Assembly (NCBI GenBank): GCA_001414345.1
Contig: LLCB01000158.1
Coordinates: forward strand, 62,001-126,000
Direction: 5' to 3'
Source of the DNA: Hymenoscyphus infarciens
Taxonomy: Eukaryota > Ascomycota > Leotiomycetes > Helotiales > Helotiaceae
DNA: 64,000 bases
Shown piece after piece: positions 22,073-35,702 of the stretch. Each line of letters starts with the position of its first letter. Position 1 is the first letter of the stretch. The notes under the pieces were generated by a model. The model saw only the letters and a list, made by a program, of their open reading frames with translations, was not told the origin of the DNA and ran no database searches. The position numbers and the translations under genes were made by a program.

Positions 22073-24868
22073 TTTCCTGCGAATCCTCATAATCAATCAT
22101 TTGCTTGTGGCGATTCGCTGTAGAGGCCTATTCAAATTGATCATCTCAATTCACGCAGCCTCACCGACATTTTCACCCCCTATGAGAATGTGCCACACAA
22201 TCTTACTGAGTGCATCCGGTTGTCAACTTAGAGAACTTGCCACGATTACCCGGCTTGTGCCTAGGGTAGCGGCGATGCTCGAGAAAAGAGGGCGTGCCTA
22301 GCCTTGTTATTCCCATTCAACAAAAATCCACGGAGGATAGGATCACCAGGGGTGGAATTCATAACTGGTCCAGAGTAGAATACCTCCACTTTGGTTCCTC
22401 GGTTGTTCGATTGGATTGTCTCCAAATGCTCGAACAATCTTACTCTTCCGGAATAGTCAGGGCAGTTGAAGGGCAAGTGCAACGTCTGGTGGATTGAAAA
22501 GCCACGATCTTTGTCGAGTCTTTGGGCCAAGTATGATAAAGGGATCCTATTGATGGTTCATTCCATTAAGGATTGCGCGGCTGCATTCCATGGATCTTTA
22601 CATGACTGACGATGCATCCTGTAGGTCTCTGCAATATTCCTTTTGAGTAGGTCGCTTGATTTGGAAATTTTCCACTTACGTATCCAGGAAACTCGATGTG
22701 CCAATCAGTTACTTGCAGCATACAAGGGCCCAGTTGGGAGAAGATAGCTCTCCTCGGGATCAAGTAGACAGACACACAAAGAAAGTTCAGAGTTAAACAC
22801 AAAGTTGATGCGACTTGTTCCACAATGTTGGAGAGTGACCGATGCCAAACAAATTAGACTCGGAGGATTGGGGATATTTTTCAAAGGCGCCAGAAGATGT
22901 TTGGAATCTTGCGGCGGTTGGGTTGAGTTGCTTCCAGCCGCATCGGATGAGTGAGGCCGCCAAGCACCCCTATTCTAGCTCGCTGCAGACCCAATGAGTG
23001 AGTGGATCGAGGGGTGGTCAGGATCAGGCAGCATTAGGCCTTGATGTATGTATGGATGCCCAACCTGCCAACCTAGGGCGCGCCACAAGAACCTGCCACG
23101 CCCTTTTTTCTCTTCTGGCTGCTTTGCCATTCGGTGTTGGTAACTTGACCTGAGTTTTTGGTGGTGGGTACAGATGTTGGCGCAAGGAATTAGGTGCGAT
23201 GAGGCAATAAGGAAAACGACGACTGATGGCTGCGGTGCGATGCATCCTTTTGGACAAATCCAGTTCCTTCTTCCTTGCTTGTTGGGGCTGCAGAAGGCAG
23301 AAGCGAGAGAAAAGACGGCATATATACATACATACATGATACGCCAGCGATACAGGAAATCGGACCCATCGTGAGATGGATACCGTACAGTTAGTTACTA
23401 CTGGCGGTTGGCAATATGATGATGGCACCGTCGCACGCAGCGGAAGATTTGCAGCTGGAGCAGCAGGGACATTCCAATCCAGTCTCGGGGACCCACCCAC
23501 TGGTTCATTTGACTTGACGACGGCCACTGTGAGGCGTGAGGCGAATATGATGATGATACTGTATGTAGAGTCGGGTATGTATGGCAGAGGGCCCACGATG
23601 GACGACGGTCGAGTCGCATTTTGCTGTTGGGAGAGTGAGGAACCCCCGTCGAGCACTAGCTCGGGCTCTCTCACCATCCAACTTAAGTAGGCCACGATAT
23701 CTGCCTGCGCGCGAGAGCCGTTGCAGCAGAAAAGTCTTCTAGAAAACTTGCGCTGGCACGAGAACACCAAAGATTAACGCTGTCTATTTTCCCATCTATT
23801 TTCCGACGAGACGTTTTCTCCCACGAAACCGTTGGTGTCTCCCAACAGTCTCCTCCGAATATCAACAACACCCAAGTTCCAACACCACACCACACCACCC
23901 CTCTTCCAACTTCCAAGTCGACGTCGCCCACTCCTCCTCAGACCACTTTTCTAGCTCGCGATTAAAAGCGCCTCCGAGGGCTGTCGATCTCCAAGCCCAA
24001 CTCGACTCACTTTGTCCAAACTCACAGAATATACTTTCCTCGACTCCAACGCTAGCAATCTTCTCTAGAGTAGAGTAGTTCCAATACTACTCGAACCTGG
24101 TCTGGTGTCCTTCCTCTACTCCCAACCAACACGCCTTTCAGCCCCGTCCCATCAGCCGTCTCCTCTCTCGCTTAAAGCAGCCCCCTTTCCGACCCCAACA
24201 GGTTAAAGGCACAGCCCAGCGCCTCCGGCCTGCACGCACCACCGCACTGCACTGCATCAATCTCTTCCCCCTCTTCCTTCACCTCTTCTCCTCTGCCACC
24301 ACACATTGTTGCTGCTTGCCACACCATCAATCCCACATACAGCATTCAGGTCGTCTCCTCCCTCCTCCCACCGCACCCGCTCGCTCAATCACCGCTGGCC
24401 ACCTCACAGCTGTGCTGCATCTGCATCGGCATCTGCATACCCCAGCTTGCAACTCTTCCCTTTGGACTCGCCGTCGCCGGATAATTGGTCCGTCTCTTAG
24501 AGCCCCCTCAAGCCCGAGGATCTAAGCTTAGGATAGGATAGCATAGCATAGGATAGGATAGCATAGAATAGCATAGGCAGCCAGCCCCATCACAGGATTG
24601 GATTGCATTGCATTATTCGCGATACCAGCGTACCTCCACCACAGGACGGACTATTTGTTCAGCGAGGCTCCCCGCCGCACCGGACTTCTTGGATTTCTGC
24701 CACCCTTTTGTCCCTTTTTCTCGTGCTACCACACGGCATTACCCTGACCCCAGCATCTCCCAGGCTGACGTGGACGTGGTGTGCGTGACTTGCATCTGGT
24801 CTTCATCTCCGTTGCTGGAACCTCTTCTTTCCTTCCTACATCCTTTTCTCACATTTGGATTTTTCACC
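22073..24868. other. Intergenic with long pyrimidine-rich leader of the RfeG-type gene
   Basis: A 248-codon minus-strand frame (23024-23770) and others nearby show no domain. From about 23.8 kb onward the plus strand is strongly C/T-rich, as in long fungal 5' leaders. It includes a GGATAGCATA-like simple repeat at 24530-24580. An ATG at 24608 is in frame with the gene but would add 87 low-complexity residues. Confidence 0.5.
24530..24580. repeat. Low-complexity repeat, (GGATA/GCATA)n
   Basis: Alternating five-base units GGATA, GCATA and GAATA over about 50 bp in the leader of the RfeG-type gene. Confidence 0.8.
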
Positions 24869-26051
24869 ATGTCTTCCAGGGACACCCGTGAGCGCGAGAG
24901 TAGGCGTGCTCCAGCCTCGGCCCGTACGAATGAGTATTTTGTTCCCAAGGACGGTATTGACAGAGAGGTCATCACCGCCGACATCTGTCGGTATCTAGGG
25001 AACGATGCTCTCGTACGGCCAGGCAGCTACGAGGTAGGTTTTCACGCCATCCATCACTCATGGCAGAACGACAAACCTAATCACCAAACAGAATCCACAA
25101 ACCCGACAGATCCAAGCTGGATATTTTATAAATGCGTATCGCAATCTCACGACCGTAATGACACCCTCCTTCACACCTCAACGATCCAGACTGACTGATT
25201 CTCCTGCCGCAGGCTATGATAGCAGATCTCAAGGCAGATTCCGAGCGATGGGATGCGGAGCGACGGGCGACGAGAGGTGCTCCAAATGGTATACCTATGC
25301 GAGATGCGAACGGTATGGTTCGAAAATCTAACACGCCTGTAGTGGAATACCGAGCTTCCACCACCCATCAGTCTCGACAGTATTATGGACCTACTGAGAC
25401 TAATCCAAGCTCTGCATACAATCCACCCCAGCCGGCCCCAGGTAATGCTCCCCAGCAGGAAGTATATCCAGGATATCAACCCGGACCTGCCTATAATCAA
25501 CCCCCATCAGGATATGGCAACCAGCCACAATATCCCCCACAAGCGGACAATTACTATGTCGGAGGTCACATGGAAGTTGTACCACAACAACGACAACCGG
25601 AACACAGCGGAAGAGGTGCACCGATACCCTCGGGACAAACCGTCCCTGGCTCAAGTTATCCTTCTCAAACTCCCACAACATATGCAGATAGCCGTAGTAA
25701 CGTTGGATATTACGCCCCACCACAACCCAACCAGCCAGTCCGGTCGTCATACGGAGTGCAACAGACAGGTGATCCTTACTATAATGGTCGTGGTGCGTAC
25801 AATCACCAACAACTTTCCTTCAGCCATTCCCTCGCAATCGAGAAGTCTCTAACTGTTTAGCTGCCCCGGTAACAGGCGCATATGGTGATTCCCAGGATGA
25901 TGGTTATGATACCAATTACCAACAGACTCCACAATACTCACAGGCTTCAATACCATCAACCACTGCTACAGCCAACCAAAGTGCCAGGAGAGGTGACCGT
26001 GACAGAGACCAGGAACGTGACAGACATTCTTCCCATCGGAATCGCCGTTAG
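24869..26051 (+). CDS. rfeG: RfeG-like transcription regulator (327 aa)
   Basis: Four exons: 24869-25033, 25092-25154, 25213-25792 and 25876-26051, total 984 nt, all GT-AG and in frame. The conserved N-terminal domain reads NEYFVPKDGIDREVITADI, then CRYLGNDALVRPGSYE, GYFINAYRNLT and MIADLKADSERWDAERR. This is the block I associate with fungal proteins annotated RfeG. A long disordered region follows, rich in Pro, Gln, Tyr and Asn with repeated QPxYPP-type segments. The C-terminus is basic and Arg/Asp-rich (RGDRDRDQERDRH). Such tails suit DNA or RNA binding, but the biochemical role is poorly established. The start was chosen for the good CACCATG context and family-like MSSRD opening. The annotation as a transcription factor follows family naming, not a visible DNA-binding fold. 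Confidence 0.85.
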
Positions 26052-28699
26052 GATTCCACAACGGATTTGACTGGACATTTTGTGCATTTTGGCAAGCTTT
26101 ATCCATCCACCATTGTTGCATTTTTTCTGGCGTTTTTGTTGTTTTCTTCTCCAAGGTTCACTGGCACGTCCGGATTATTCTCGCCGGAAATTTGCCCAGG
26201 ACTCCTGCTTGCTTGATGGTTTCAGACCATTTTTTGTTAAGCCAACAACAGTCTCTTTATTTCAGACTCGGAAGGTGCTGAAAGCACTCGAACCGGATTT
26301 GAACACCCAGAGACTTTTTACCCCAGGATGAACCATTCCGTATAACGTTCTTGCGATAACATGCATTTTTAAACGGGAGCGGCGATCAAAATTTCCAAAA
26401 TTCCACGAGATCACGGACTTATGTACTCTTGCCCGCTCAGGTTACCTCTTTTTAATGCCTTTACGAACCAGGATTCAGGGGAAGAAGAAGGACATTTTTG
26501 AAATTTTTCGCGGGACTACTGTTTAGTGCATCAGTGATAGCATACATACAGGCCATTTTGGCGCTCCGGTGTTTGCTTTTTCTATACCCTCGGCCGGCTA
26601 GCTGCCTGGATCCTTTGCTGCGTTAGGTCTGTATCATCTGAGTTCACATTCTCTTTCGACAATTTCATATGGTGGGTATACTGGAATCGCTAGAGAATAG
26701 CTTGGATTCGGACCAGGCAGCACGGAGAGGTGTTTGTATATAATCATCCCCAGCTATTGGAACATTGCAACGGAAAATTTCCACATCAACAGCTCGCTGC
26801 TTCTCTTGCCATTTCCACTGGACAATCCATGGACAGTTGACCTTGGGGTTCTTACTGATTTCGCAGAACTTTCTGCCTTCAACAAGACCATTAGGAACTT
26901 TATTGAAACCCCCACATGGACTGGTCATTCCCGGAGATCACCAGGATAGCTCAGGATAGCTTTCAAGCCGAAGCTTGTCTTCCCTTTCTAGACCAGCCTC
27001 AGCCTCAAGGCATCAATTATGATTTAACGGAGAGAAGGTAATGCTCGTCTTGATTCATCTACCCTGGATGCTCAATTTGATCAACAGCCTACCTCAAAAC
27101 TACAAACTACGTTCGCAAAATACCATCAAGGATTTCGCCAGCGAGATCATTAAACTGACCCTGGTAGATATTCGACGTTTGAATTGTCGACATCTGAAGC
27201 CACAGAAAATGGATCCATATTATACCCAGAATGTTGGGACCAGTTAACTCTTCGCGGATTTACTCTTGTCATTTTTCCACGGGATTCCCCACTATGATAT
27301 GTTCCAACAATTCCAAGGATGAAGGATGTTCCGAATTTTATCTACCTATCCACTTGGACCTTTCATACTCCACTCCGAGAATGGAACGCCCACATTTACT
27401 TTCCAATGAATTTTATTCAGAGATTGGTTCTCAGCCAGAAAGCTATCTTACACCTTCTGAGCCAGATACTTCTGCTTATATGCACGTACAGGATCTTTCC
27501 TTTTCTGAACTGTTTCTTTCGAAATTTCGTCTCGACTTGGGCTTTGAGCTGACTCTGTCTTTTTGTTTTTAGGTTGGAGAGGGAATGTGTTAATACCATC
27601 TTTGGGTTTGGTTCGGTGAGAGATCATAGGGGGGGAGACGCTGTTGGGCTTGGGAGTTTGAGATGTCTTGGTGATCTCCTCTTGGATTTGGGCAAGGGTG
27701 TTTTTGGCATGTGAACAGGCCGTGTTATAGATTTTGCATCAAGGTTGGGGCACCATGGCATGGTGGTGTCGCTGCACACACGCTTGAGGGACTAGAAATA
27801 CGGATGGGCTTAGTTTTGGAAACTTGGGATTGATTGATTGGCTTATCGGTAGACTTTGATGTGTGTTTTGGCATTGTGTATAACAACATGGTTTTTGGGA
27901 CGTGGGTATAAGTCAATATCAGGGGAATCTTATGCAGGGAATTTTACACGTGAACTCGATTTTTGGACTTGATAACTGTTCACAATAGTGGAAAAACAAG
28001 AATGAGACTATCCCGTTGGCCATAGGGTGACATTGGCCAGACTGGGTATTGGCTCGACTGGTGTGGTCGTGGCCAAGGATTTGGTAAAGGAAGTTGGTTG
28101 AGGAGTTGTTGGCGAGGAGGGATTTATAGGTCGAGATTTTTGGAGATGAATAAGGAAGTAAGGAGCTTGAGGGCGAGGAGAGAGAGAGAGAAATGGGTAG
28201 GAAAGTTAGAGGTGAGTTCTAGGTAGGAAGTTAGTAAGACACAAGGGGGATAAAGTAATAAAGAGTCTACAGGAACTTCGATATAGTCATTCATCCTATA
28301 GAAATCCTCTTCCCCTAGGAAGACGTGTACCGATGTTTGCGATAGTGGTTATCTTCAGGTGTTATTTTAAAACGAGAGGTACTTGTAAAATGTATGATTA
28401 TAAGTATCTCTCAAATTCCTAAATTTCTATTTAAAGTTTACCTTGCTTATTACAATTTCTAAGAGATTACTATATAGAATAAGATTTGGCGAGGAAAAAG
28501 CTACCTTTTTCAGTTAGTGAGGCGAGTTATAACGTTAACCTATATATAATCCACCCACCCCTCTGTAGTCTAAGGGAAAGTTAAAAAGGTATCATATATT
28601 TAATTAACTAAAGAGAGACATAAAAGTCCTGAGCAGAATTTTAATAATCAGTCAGAACTAATCTAGCATCTAGTCGTAAGTAGATGAGATTTTTTTTTA

Positions 28700-28800
28700 C
28701 CCCCCCCCCCCCCCCCCCTTTTTTTTTTTTTTTTTTTTTAATTTTTTTTTTTTTTTTTCTTATTTTTTTTCTTATTTTTTTCTTTTTCTCTTTTCTATTA
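28700..28800. repeat. Homopolymer tract: poly-C then poly-T
   Basis: About 19 consecutive C and then T runs interrupted by AA and single C/A bases. The complementary strand has a G19 run. The length may be unreliable because homopolymers are hard to sequence. Confidence 0.9.
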
Positions 28801-31800
28801 AACTTGTAGAGTACAGTTTCAAGTAAGCTAGAACTCAATGTTCTTCTAACAAGTTTTACTATGTCGGTCTATATTAAAACATTTGGGCGCAAGTCAAGTT
28901 GCGACGGGAGACGACGCCGAGGGTGGGCAAAATTTCTATTTGAGAGTATAAGTTATATGGTGCTTCTTCTACGTTACTCTTGTAGCGCGCTATAAATGTG
29001 GTGTGTTAATTATTAGCTGTCTAAGTTGGAGTATAGAAGAGAGATAAAGAGGAAAATAAGAGGTGCTGTACAGAAAGTTAATAATTAAGAATTGTTGTAA
29101 CTTATACTAGATCTGGAAGATAAGATATCAAATAGCAAGGGGAATGAAGTTCGTAGACTGAGTTTCTTTTAGCTACATCATTGAAAGCATCAAGTGTGGG
29201 AGAAGAAAAGTATAAGTAGCTTCATAAACTTGGAATTTATTGAAAGAAGCTTGATCACTCACTGCTTAAGTTATGCTTATTTTCGTGTTTGGCGATCTCT
29301 CAGATTGCCAACTACACTTACCTTACTTAAGATAAGAAAGAATAAAAAAAGAAGGGAGATGCAACGATATCGTGTGTGAAGTGAAGGCGGTCGATTCCAA
29401 GGGTTTTGAAGAGGAGGAATCCGACCCGCTTGTCTTCCTATTTATTTTTATTCCAGCTTCTCTTTCCCTTTCTCCTCCAGGCTTTGACAACAGCTTTCAA
29501 GGAAACAGCTTTCCCTCGGTGATTGAAGTGCTTGGAGAAATGGCAACCTGGAGTTACGGGAAACGTAAGACGTGAGTCCAGCTTTTTGTATGCTCCATAG
29601 AAGCAGGAAGAAGGAAGAGTGATTGAAGTCGAAAACTGCCTTTCTTTCGATAAGAAGAAAGAAATCGACAGCAAATCTTGGTAGAATAGATGAGACTTAA
29701 AGTGAGGGTGTCGCCTTTTCCTTCTCTTTTCAGTGGCTTCATATTTGGAGTATATAGCTATCTTCACTTATAATATGTTTAATTATATCGTATTATGTTT
29801 CTCTTTTCTTAAGCTCTTTAGTAGTAGGAGTTTTATTCTTAGGTTTTACAATAGGAGTCTCTAGTAGCTATAAAGTTATTAACTAGGATAATTGTTAGGT
29901 AGTGTACTAGTTCGGCCTAGCTTCGGAAATAGGGCATCTATCTCCCTCTCTAGCTTATAGCTAAACATAATTTTAAACGGGGAGTATACTAGCTATAAAC
30001 TAATTATTTATGTTCTAGCTACGAGGTTATTTATAGGTATTTAGCTCTACTATCCTCTATTGCTAAGAACAATTTAGGAGATATAATATATTATAAGCTA
30101 TAATGGGATTTTAAACTGTTTACTATTAAGTAAGAGAAGGAGCGAAAGCGTCTTTATAGGTGCTAAAATGTTCTTCCTTAAAGACGCGTTTTATATTAGA
30201 GAGGTATAAAAGAATCTGATAAGCTGGAGTAGCAATAGATAAGAGATGTGAAAGACCTGCACCTTAAACTCTGATAGAGGGGGGACGAAGGTTAGAATAC
30301 TGAAGCGTTTGAAGACACCAAGCCTTGTGATCAGGCAAGGACTCACCATAATCCATAGTTTTAGCACTTTCTCTTATAGTAAGAGTAGAGATGACATACC
30401 ATAAATGCTTATATTATATGGTTTTTATAGAGAGTCGGGGTTGAAGCTTTCGAGTTTCTCGAATCTTGGTTTTACTTTGCGCTCATAATCGCTTCAGGTC
30501 TTCCACTCGAGGAATACTACTTAGCTATATATATATATAACCAAAACACATTAGTGAGCGTTCTGTTTTGTACCTAATGCTGTGATTTTATGTCAAACAT
30601 TAATATGACTCGACAAAAATAACAGACTCACCAACAACACCTTTTCCATGACGAAGAGAAAGCGAAGATCATCCGTTTCAAGGGAATCCAAGCATCCTCA
30701 ACAAAAATCCAATTGCCCAATAAGACTCAAACAAATCGGACCTTTTCCTCCAAAGCCATTCCTCTAACGTGCCTTCCAAAAGAAACCTAATACAAAGAAA
30801 GAGGCCGACGTTGTTTTCGCATCAAGTAACTACACGAAATGTTATCGAAATAGGTTACGCCTACCAGAAAACCAACTCGCTACCCAACAACTTAAACTCG
30901 AGTCGCGTGGTTGTCTTGACCGATTTGGCAACAGACTTGTAACCTATTATCGGCCCGAATCCAGAGGCTCAGAATCTGGGGCGTTTCCGGGGTTTCTGCG
31001 GTTGTGGGGAGATGGAGGAACTACTTCGTCTCTGAACTTTAAATAGGGGGGTCGCTTTACAGACTCTTCAGGGGTTTTTTTGGTAGCATAAGACGCGGGG
31101 GTATCCTCTTTTTCGTCTAGATACTGTACGATCTGGGGGGGGAGGAGTTTTTCAAGTGAATAATTGCAAACGCGGACTTTGATTGCTGTGAATGAGAAAA
31201 GGGAGCGTGCTTCGAATCAACTGAGAGGGAAGCAAGTTTGTATTTGCGATAACAGCATCATATTGCACTTGCTACGATTCTACACCCTAGTAGAAAAAAG
31301 GGTGTTACTACTTACCGCCTCCTTGACGTGAGGCTTATGGAATCCCATATGAAGGTTTACAGTTTGCGGTATTTCATGAAAGCAGCCAAGGACCAAGACG
31401 GACTCTTCGGCCATGATATGAGACGTCCAAACGTGGTTGGAAGGGACCTGGGGCAAAAGACTTCTTTGACAGAGGCACTGAACCATTTGACGTGCAATGA
31501 GATGATTTGAAGAGATTTCAGATGAAATTGTAGCAATCCTTTGAGTAGAGAGTGTCATCAAGCAAACAAATGGAATTCAGAACAGCAGCAGGCAAGGGTT
31601 CGCAATACCACCATCTCTCTGGGACTGAGTCCCGGGAAACTGTCAAAACATGGTGTCTGCGATATAGAGTTTTTCTAGAAGATTCTGGAAGGGTTGGCCA
31701 GGACCTTCCTTGGTGAAGGAGGAGACGTCAACGTGATGAGTGATTCTGCCTGGAAACTGGGAAAGGGCAAAAGCATCTTGAGAGCGTTGAGGAGGCCAAC

Positions 31801-33263
31801 CGAGGAGAACGACTTGGCGTTCCGATATTTACAGGGAACTCAACCCCTGCGAATAGAAACTGCGAGGAATTCAGCACTGAGCCGCGCTGGTACCACTGTA
31901 AATCTCTCCGCAACCGCTCTCCCTGTTGCTCCAACAATTCCCCTTTTTTCCCCTGACTCGCGCTATTTCCCCAGCTCCAGATGAAGTTGATCTCAACCGG
32001 TAATTCCGGCCTTCTTATTCGCTACAGGTTTTTGTTGTGTCCACTTGTTGACTTCAAAGACCGTGTCCCAATATTTGATCATTTTCCCCTCATTCTTTCC
32101 CCATTTCCCCTCTTCCCCAAACATGCAACGACCACTCCACCAAGATCGGACAATCTATCCACTTTTCTGGCCAGTTCAGATCTGGAATTCTCCCCCTTAT
32201 CATGGAATTATATGGCATCGAAATCATGATGTTGAACATTTGTTTTACGGAATGCCTTCATCGGTATTCATGGGTTGCTGCCCTCCCCCAGTCACTACAC
32301 TGCACAAATCCCATGCTCTGCATTGGCAATTCCTCTTGTCAGATTACGGAGGAAGGCGCCACTCCTCAGTGCTAACCATCAACAAGGTTTCCAAACAGTG
32401 AAGTGATGCGGCCAAGCTGCTTGTTCAAGAAGATGGTGGCGTTCGGAACAGTCCGAATTGAAGAAAACCGCTCTACGGCGTGGAGTTATGGTTTGGCTAC
32501 CCCCATAAGCACATCTCCATATCAACGTGCACACGACTTACGCGAGCACCAGAAACCCAAGACGAGCAAAATGACAAAGTTTCCTATCTTGGAGATCCTC
32601 GCTCGTCTGCTTTGGGTACCAACTAAGCTGTCCAAGGAGAGTCGATTCGGCCCTTCCGACCCTTTATGCTTCTTCTCTGCCATGGTTTCCACGTCGACAT
32701 GTGCCCGGCTAATTTCTTGATAGGGTCTGACCCCAACTGTTTCCACTGTTTCCCCACACACTTGGGGACATTCGTACGAGGCTGGGAAGACAGGATCACT
32801 TGGCCGCGGCTTTTGCTTTTGGCAAGTGTCAGGGTTAGATTTGTCGTCGCCGAGAAAAGAGGCATTGAACATCCCAAGACTGGAGTAACGTGATATCGAT
32901 TGATATGGCCCACGGTCTCTAGTTCTGCCACAATCATCGGAGTGTTGCATAGAGGCGAAATAATCAAGTGGAGCTTTCTAAACATCTAGACCAGCTTCTC
33001 GTTTTATGCCGTGAAACTAGAGCAATCATAGCATCTAGGTCCGATGGAGTATCCGCGCCGCTTTTCTTGTCTACCTGAAGTCAGAGTAGGCTTTTTCTCG
33101 GCAGCAAATTGTTGATGGGGAATACCCATGCACTCCAGAGCTCACCAGCTCAAGCTCCTGGGCAGGAGAAAATCATCCACTTTTAAAATATGGATGATAC
33201 GACTCCTTCCCCCGTGCCCACATTGGGAACTATGTTCCATACTGGGGAGCGGGGAAGAAGGTC

Positions 33264-33270
33264 TATATAA
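33264..33270 (+). promoter_or_regulatory. TATA-like element of the sugar transporter gene
   Basis: TATATAA lies 146 bp upstream of the ATG at 33416 and is followed by a C/T-rich stretch containing TCTCACTCTCTCCTC, typical of a fungal core promoter. Confidence 0.5.
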
Positions 33271-33415
33271 CATTTCGGATTTCTTTTCTGGTCCAGCTCA
33301 TCTCACTCTCTCCTCGAGCATCTGGTCTCTTCTACCTCTTCGACAGTCTTTATATTTGGTTTATACATCGAGCCCTACTTCGCTGTGCGCCGCACACCCT
33401 TGGAATTTCTCAGCC

Positions 33416-34871
33416 ATGGGGTTATTCAAAAAGCGCGATGCTGCTGCAACAATCGATGACCACGCCGTAACTGGTGCTGGTGAGATCACCCTCAGACAAT
33501 CGATTCTGCCAGTCAGTTTGGTTACCATCCTTTTCTTCATGTGGGGATTCGCCTATGGTCTTCTCGATGTCTTGAACGCACATTTCCAAACTGCTTTGGA
33601 TATATCCCAGGGAATGTCGGGAGGATTACAGGCAGCTTATTTTGGAGCGTACTTTATTGGTCCATTGACCTATTCCGGATGGATTGTTCGAAAGTTTGGT
33701 TATAGATGGGCTTTTATTGTTGGACTCTGTATCTATGGTGTTGGGGCACTCATGTTCTGGCCATCCGGCAAATATAGATCGTAAGTTTGTCACTTTCTAC
33801 TCAGATTGAACACAACACTAACACATTCATAGCTTCGGTGGATTCTGTGGCTCTATGTTCATCGTCGGAAGCGGTCTCTCCACACTCGAGGCAGCAGCCA
33901 ATCCTTTCATCGCCACCTGCGGTCCTCCCAAATACACGGAAATCCGATTGACTCTCGCCCAAGCTTTCCAGGCCGTCGGCACAGTCGTAGCTCCAGTCCT
34001 TGCTTCCCAGGTCATCTTCAAGAACGTCGATGATAAATCACTCGAATCCGTTCAATGGGTATACCTTGGAATTGCTATCTTCGTCTTCCTCCTCGCAATC
34101 GTCTTCTTCTTCGCCAACATTCCCGAGGTTACAGATGCGGACATGGCTGACCAGGCAGTCCAATCTGGCGCCGACACCGCCTTCGAGGACAAACCATTGA
34201 GCAAGCAGTACACACTCTTCTATGGAGTTGCAGCTCAATTCTGTTACGTTGGTGCACAAGTCGCTTATGCTGGATACTTTATTAATTTCGTTACCTGGGT
34301 CAAACCTGGGACTTCTCATGCGACGGGCTCTAATCTCCTCGCCGGTGCTCAAGGATGTTTTGCAGTCGGAAGATTCGTCGCCAGTGGTATCATGAAGCTC
34401 ACTCGTCCTCGTCTCGTCCTCATGGGTTTCTTATCCGGTGTCGTTATCTTCGCAGCCGTCGCAATGGGCGCCAAAGGAAACGGGGCACTAGCAGCCATCT
34501 TCCTCGTCCTCTTCTTCGAGTCCTGCGTTTTCCCTTTGATCTTCACCCTCTCACTCAGAGGTTTGGGTCGTCACAGCAAGCGCGGAGCATCATTCATCGT
34601 CGCCGCCGTCTCGGGAGGAGCACTCTTCCCACCCGTTCTTGGTGTTGTCGCCGATTCTTTGGGAGGAAACACTCAACATGCGTTCTTCATTCCACTCATT
34701 GGTTTTGTTTTTGCATGGACCTTCCCTCTTTACTTGAATGTGTTCAAGGCTAAGGGTTTGGATGCTTGGACTGATAAAGTCAAGGTTGGAATTGAGCCTT
34801 CGGGGAAAGACTTGGAGAGTAATGAGGATGATGTGTCCAAGGTTGATGTTCAGAGGATTGAGAAGATCTAA
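33416..34871 (+). CDS. MFS sugar transporter, FucP (L-fucose permease) type (467 aa)
   Basis: Probable proton-coupled monosaccharide importer of the plasma membrane. Two exons, 33416-33780 and 33833-34871, flank a 52-bp GT-AG intron with a CTAAC branch site. The product is 467 aa with about twelve hydrophobic segments. Family signs are LFFMWGFAYGLLDVLNAHFQ in TM1, the QAAYFGAYFIGPL TM2 region, RKFGYRWAF in the loop 2-3 position, and TLEAAANPFIATCGP, close to the ANPFI motif of FucP proteins. A second-half RPRLVLMGFLSG occupies the matching loop. The start has a strong CAGCCATGG context. The substrate (fucose, galactose or glucose) cannot be fixed from sequence. No defect is seen. Confidence 0.9.
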
Positions 34872-35702
34872 GGAGGGCTAGAATGGGAAATGGAGTTTTG
34901 GTTTTGGGGGTTGGGATTTTTTTGATACCTTAGATCTTTTTGTTTATGGGTTGATTGAGGTTATGTTCTAGATGGTAGAGTGAGGAATGGAAAGGAATTA
35001 AAGAATTTTCCATGAGCCTTTTTCGTTCTCAAATTTTGTTCTTCGAGAGTCGCTGACCTTCTTTCGTTGGCAGTCGTGTTCGTATCCCGGTCGTATAGAC
35101 CTTGTTGAAGACACCCGTGCAAGAGTTAGATACGTCTGCTGCCACTTCCCAATTTTCCGGGACTTGCACTGCGTACACCCATTAATATCGACGCTGGGAT
35201 ATTAAAAGACTTGTTCTAAGAAATAGAATAATTGTTAGAACTCTCATTCACTGATGGCGCTAAGCCCTCTCAGGGCTATATCAATCGCAATGATCGAAAC
35301 CCTTCAAACCCCCAGCCATAACTGTGTAGATGTATGACCGCCGTGTTCAATGGGTCAGTTCACTGAGCCAAACGACGTTACTCGTACATCTACAATCCAA
35401 GGTATAATTCACTCTCTCCTCCACAAACGTTTGTGGTAGATCTTACTTGTGAGAAGTTGTGCAAATACACAATGACGTGTTTCGTAGTCAAATCCGGTAG
35501 AACTTCAGAATTTGCGAATGCTGATTGATGAGTGAATAGGTCAGCGACCCTAAGTGTTTATTTACTTTGCCAGTGAACGACACTTTACAACTCTTGCCTA
35601 ATTTTTCAAGCCTCAGCCCATCTACCTAAAACCCCCGCCTCCTCCCAATCCATCTCCCAACTTCATTACCAAACCACCTACCGAGCAAAACCACAACCAA
35701 AA
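34872..35702. other. Intergenic
   Basis: 3' flank of the transporter and 5' region of the Gag-like gene. The last 120 bp are C/A-rich, as in fungal leaders. No genes are seen. Confidence 0.55.

Larger units (their letters stand above)
26052..33415. other. 7.4-kb gene-poor region, partly AT-rich
   Basis: No intact gene is recognised. About 28.2-30.6 kb is AT-rich with many stops, like RIP-degraded repeat DNA. A run of about 19 C followed by long T runs lies at 28701-28800. Small frames at 26.7-27.6, 31.3-32.2 and 32.5-33.0 kb have no domains; some may be relics. The last few hundred bases hold the transporter promoter. Confidence 0.4.

Noticed and set aside
23024..23770. 248-codon minus-strand ORF
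   Set aside because: No recognisable motif; it lies in the likely upstream region of the RfeG-type gene and overlaps other frames equally open.
24608..24868. In-frame upstream ATG extending the RfeG-type protein by 87 residues
   Set aside because: The extension is low-complexity leader-like sequence. The ATG at 24869 has a better context and matches the family opening.
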